A stretch of DNA of 64,000 nucleotides from Chryseobacterium endalhagicum (GTDB lineage: Bacteria; Bacteroidota; Bacteroidia; Flavobacteriales; Weeksellaceae). The first letter of the stretch is position 1. The number at the start of each line of letters is the position of its first letter. The translations under genes and the position numbers were made by a program. Under the pieces are notes generated by a model. It worked only from the letters and a program-made list of their open reading frames with translations, had not been told where the DNA came from and searched no databases. The DNA lies in the NCBI RefSeq assembly GCF_016745235.1, contig NZ_JAELVM010000003.1, positions 558,001 to 622,000 of the forward strand, in the 5' to 3' direction. Shown here one piece after another: positions 62,076-64,000 of the stretch.

Positions 62076-63173
62076 TTAAATGAAATAATTTACTGGGTTT
62101 GTTTTTTCAATAGATTTTGAAATTGCAAATGTACTAAATTTTTGTGATAAAATTTCAAATAATTGTTGAGTTACAAATTGTTCGGATTCATAATGGCCTA
62201 TGTCACAGATCATCATTTTGGATTCTGCCAGAAAATAGTCGTGGTATTTGATATCTCCGGTGAGATAGGCATCGCATTTCTGAGCCAAAGCCGCCTTGAT
62301 TCCGCTGGCTCCGGATCCTCCCAGAACCCCTACTCTTTTGATTTTTTTATGGGTAAAATCTGAATGTTTGATTAATTCCAGTCCGAATTTCTCTTTCACA
62401 AATCTTAAAAATTCCTGTTCATCCACCGCTTCCTCAAAATCTCCGTACATTCCCAGACCTGTATGCTGGTTCTCGTTGTCCAGCTGATACACCTGATAAG
62501 CCACTTCTTCATAAGGATGCGCGGCTTTCAGTGCTGAAATAATTCTTCCTTTTTTATAGTCTTCAAAAATCACTGAAATCATATCTTCGTCAGCATTTTC
62601 ACGGATGTTCTGCTGTCCGGAGAACGGGTTTGAACCTTCAATGGGTCTGAAAGTACCATTTCCGTTAAGCGTAAAGCTGCATTCGTCATAAAAACCAATA
62701 TTTCCGGCTCCGGCACTGAATAATGCTTCTTTTACTTTTTCAGAATGATCTTTCGGAACAAAGACGGTAAGCTGTTTTAAATTATTTTTTTTAGGCTGAA
62801 GGATTTTCAGATCTTTTAATCCCAGTTGGGTGCAGATTCCATGGTTTACGCCAAAGAAATCATTATCAAATGCTGTGTGAATGGCATAAATGGCAATTTT
62901 ATTTTCAATGGCTTTTAAAACCGCTCTTTCCACATAATTTTTCCCGGTCAGGGATTTTAATCCTGAAAAAATAATAGGGTGAAAACATACGATCATATTA
63001 CAGTTTTTCTGAATAGCCTCCTCCACTACATTCTCCAGAGCATCATGACACACCAGTATTCCGCTCACATTCCGGTCCGGAACTCCGCAAAGCAGTCCTA
63101 CATTGTCAAAATCTTCTGCCTGCTGCAGGGGAATACGGTTCTCTATTTTTGAAATTACTTCGCTTATTGTCAT
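62076..63173 (-). CDS. Nif3-like dinuclear metal centre protein (DUF34)
   Basis: 365 residues, the long form with an inserted central domain (about 125-230, the YqfO/CutA-like insert). Metal-site motifs ICFHPIIFSGLKSL-type (VCFHPIIFSG), IHTAFDN and the late GDIKYHDYF and DIGHYESE are visible. GTP cyclohydrolase-like names exist for the family, but the real function is uncertain. First gene of a two-gene operon. Confidence 0.93.
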   Translation of the reverse strand: MTISEVISKIENRIPLQQAEDFDNVGLLCGVPDRNVSGILVCHDALENVVEEAIQKNCNMIVCFHPIIFSGLKSLTGKNYVERAVLKAIENKIAIYAIHTAFDNDFFGVNHGICTQLGLKDLKILQPKKNNLKQLTVFVPKDHSEKVKEALFSAGAGNIGFYDECSFTLNGNGTFRPIEGSNPFSGQQNIRENADEDMISVIFEDYKKGRIISALKAAHPYEEVAYQVYQLDNENQHTGLGMYGDFEEAVDEQEFLRFVKEKFGLELIKHSDFTHKKIKRVGVLGGSGASGIKAALAQKCDAYLTGDIKYHDYFLAESKMMICDIGHYESEQFVTQQLFEILSQKFSTFAISKSIEKTNPVNYFI

Positions 63174-63182
63174 TTTATTCTG

Positions 63183-63190
63183 TATGTTTG
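63183..63190 (+). promoter_or_regulatory. -7 element of the potassium channel gene
   Basis: TATGTTTG in the 61-base divergent gap, about 45 bases before the ATG; no -33 element at normal spacing. Confidence 0.4.
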
Positions 63191-63234
63191 CTACGAAAAT
63201 AACGATTATTTGTTAATTTTAAAAAACATTAAAA

Positions 63235-64000
63235 ATGGAAAGAGAACATAATCTTGTTCCCGAAGACAAGCTTTGGAAAAGATTTCTTTACAGGATTATC
63301 TACCGTGCCGACACGAAACTCGGAAAGTTATTTGACATTATTTTATTATCACTGATCCTGATAAGCACAGCCATTATCATGATGGAAAGTGTTGCTCAAC
63401 TGGATAAACGGTTCCATAAAACATTCATCATCCTGGAATGGGTCATTTCTATATTTTTCACGATTGAATACTGGCTGCGGATCAGTGTCGTTAAAAATAA
63501 GAAACATTATATTTTCAGCTTTTTCGGGATTATAGATTTTCTTGCGCTGGTTCCTTTTTATCTGAGTTTTTTCTTTCCTGTCACCAAGTATTTCCTGATC
63601 TTCAGAATGCTGAGAATGCTGAGAATCTTCAGGATATTCAATCTTCTTGATTTTATGAATGACGGTTACCTTATCGTCCGTGCCTTAAAGAACAGCTCCA
63701 GAAAAATCTATATTTTCCTGTTATTCCTTATCATTTTTTCAGTGATCGTAGGTTCTCTGATGTTTATGGTGGAAGGCGGAAGACCCGGCTTTGAAACCAT
63801 TCCGCAGTCTATCTACTGGGCCGTCGTTACAGTAACTACGGTAGGTTATGGGGATGTTTCGCCTATTACTCCAATGGGTAAGTTTTTTGCCGTTATTTTA
63901 ATGCTTGCAGGTTACTCCATTATTGCGGTTCCCACCGGAATTGTAACAGCTGAAATGCGGAACAAAAGACAGAACCTGGAAAAGATCTGCGACCAGTGCG
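63235..64000 (+). CDS. Voltage-gated potassium channel-like ion transporter, 3' end outside the window
   Basis: 255 residues are visible from ATG at 63235 and the frame runs off the end. Six membrane helices: S1-S3 (about 32-50, 65-82, 95-115), a voltage-sensor-like basic S4 (RMLRMLRIFRIF, 124-135), S5 (about 158-178), the pore with selectivity filter TTVGYGD (201-207), and S6 (about 217-238). It ends CDQC, the start of the cytoplasmic zinc-ribbon-like tail common in bacterial channels of this type. Potassium selectivity follows from the filter. Confidence 0.93.
   Translation, partial: MEREHNLVPEDKLWKRFLYRIIYRADTKLGKLFDIILLSLILISTAIIMMESVAQLDKRFHKTFIILEWVISIFFTIEYWLRISVVKNKKHYIFSFFGIIDFLALVPFYLSFFFPVTKYFLIFRMLRMLRIFRIFNLLDFMNDGYLIVRALKNSSRKIYIFLLFLIIFSVIVGSLMFMVEGGRPGFETIPQSIYWAVVTVTTVGYGDVSPITPMGKFFAVILMLAGYSIIAVPTGIVTAEMRNKRQNLEKICDQC

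Overview
The window looks like chromosome of a flavobacterium of the Chryseobacterium type (Bacteroidota). Reasons: about 38-40 percent G+C; promoters of the Bacteroidetes form (TTG, about 19-21 bases, then TAnnTTTG) instead of -35/-10 and Shine-Dalgarno signals; ten large secreted proteins ending in type IX secretion (T9SS) sorting domains; and Bacteroidota neighbourhoods such as ftsX-DUF3098-uppP-truB and Nif3 followed by a zinc-ribbon-like coiled coil. The genus is inference from family resemblance. No phage, plasmid, transposase, CRISPR array, rRNA or tRNA gene was seen.

Layout. 1-15 kb: partial DUF3667 membrane protein, secreted phosphatase, rplS, alpha/beta hydrolase, EamA exporter, secreted M36 protease, secreted VWA protein, rpsA, periplasmic Ntn hydrolase. 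15-20 kb: DbpA-like helicase, SMP-30-like lipoprotein, ccoG, AraC regulator. 20-29 kb: tandem array of three secreted reprolysin-like metalloproteases. 29-38 kb: MerR regulator, helix-hairpin-helix protein, beta-propeller lipoprotein, then the leftward ftsX-DUF3098-uppP-lipoprotein-truB-rluF group and divergent rsmA. 38-47 kb: tandem array of three giant choice-of-anchor L surface proteins with type B T9SS signals. 47-51 kb: leftward housekeeping run CPBP protease, rdgB, rnz, TIGR02757, DUF1003. 51-64 kb: prfC, a fourth reprolysin-like protease with a small lipoprotein, DUF4349 protein, acyl-CoA dehydrogenase, acyl-CoA ligase, zinc-ribbon homologue without cysteines, Nif3, and a partial potassium channel.

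How it works together. About 25 kb of the 64 kb encodes T9SS cargo (proteases, phosphatase, adhesin-like proteins), all on the minus strand, while the rest is mostly translation, RNA modification, envelope and lipid housekeeping. The cargo genes have expanded by tandem duplication with their own promoters and terminators. No T9SS machine genes are present here.

The least explained material lies between genes. A family of short stem-loops keeps an 11-base loop while its stem changes on both sides, and is coupled to C-rich degenerate tracts that face promoters. A second dispersed family forms inverted copies around the EamA gene. Short tandem arrays with units of 6, 7 and 8 bases sit at gene ends or next to a promoter. 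An 18-base perfect inverted repeat lies two bases from a start codon. These intergenic elements are the best candidates for something undescribed; no new multi-gene system could be shown from sequence alone.
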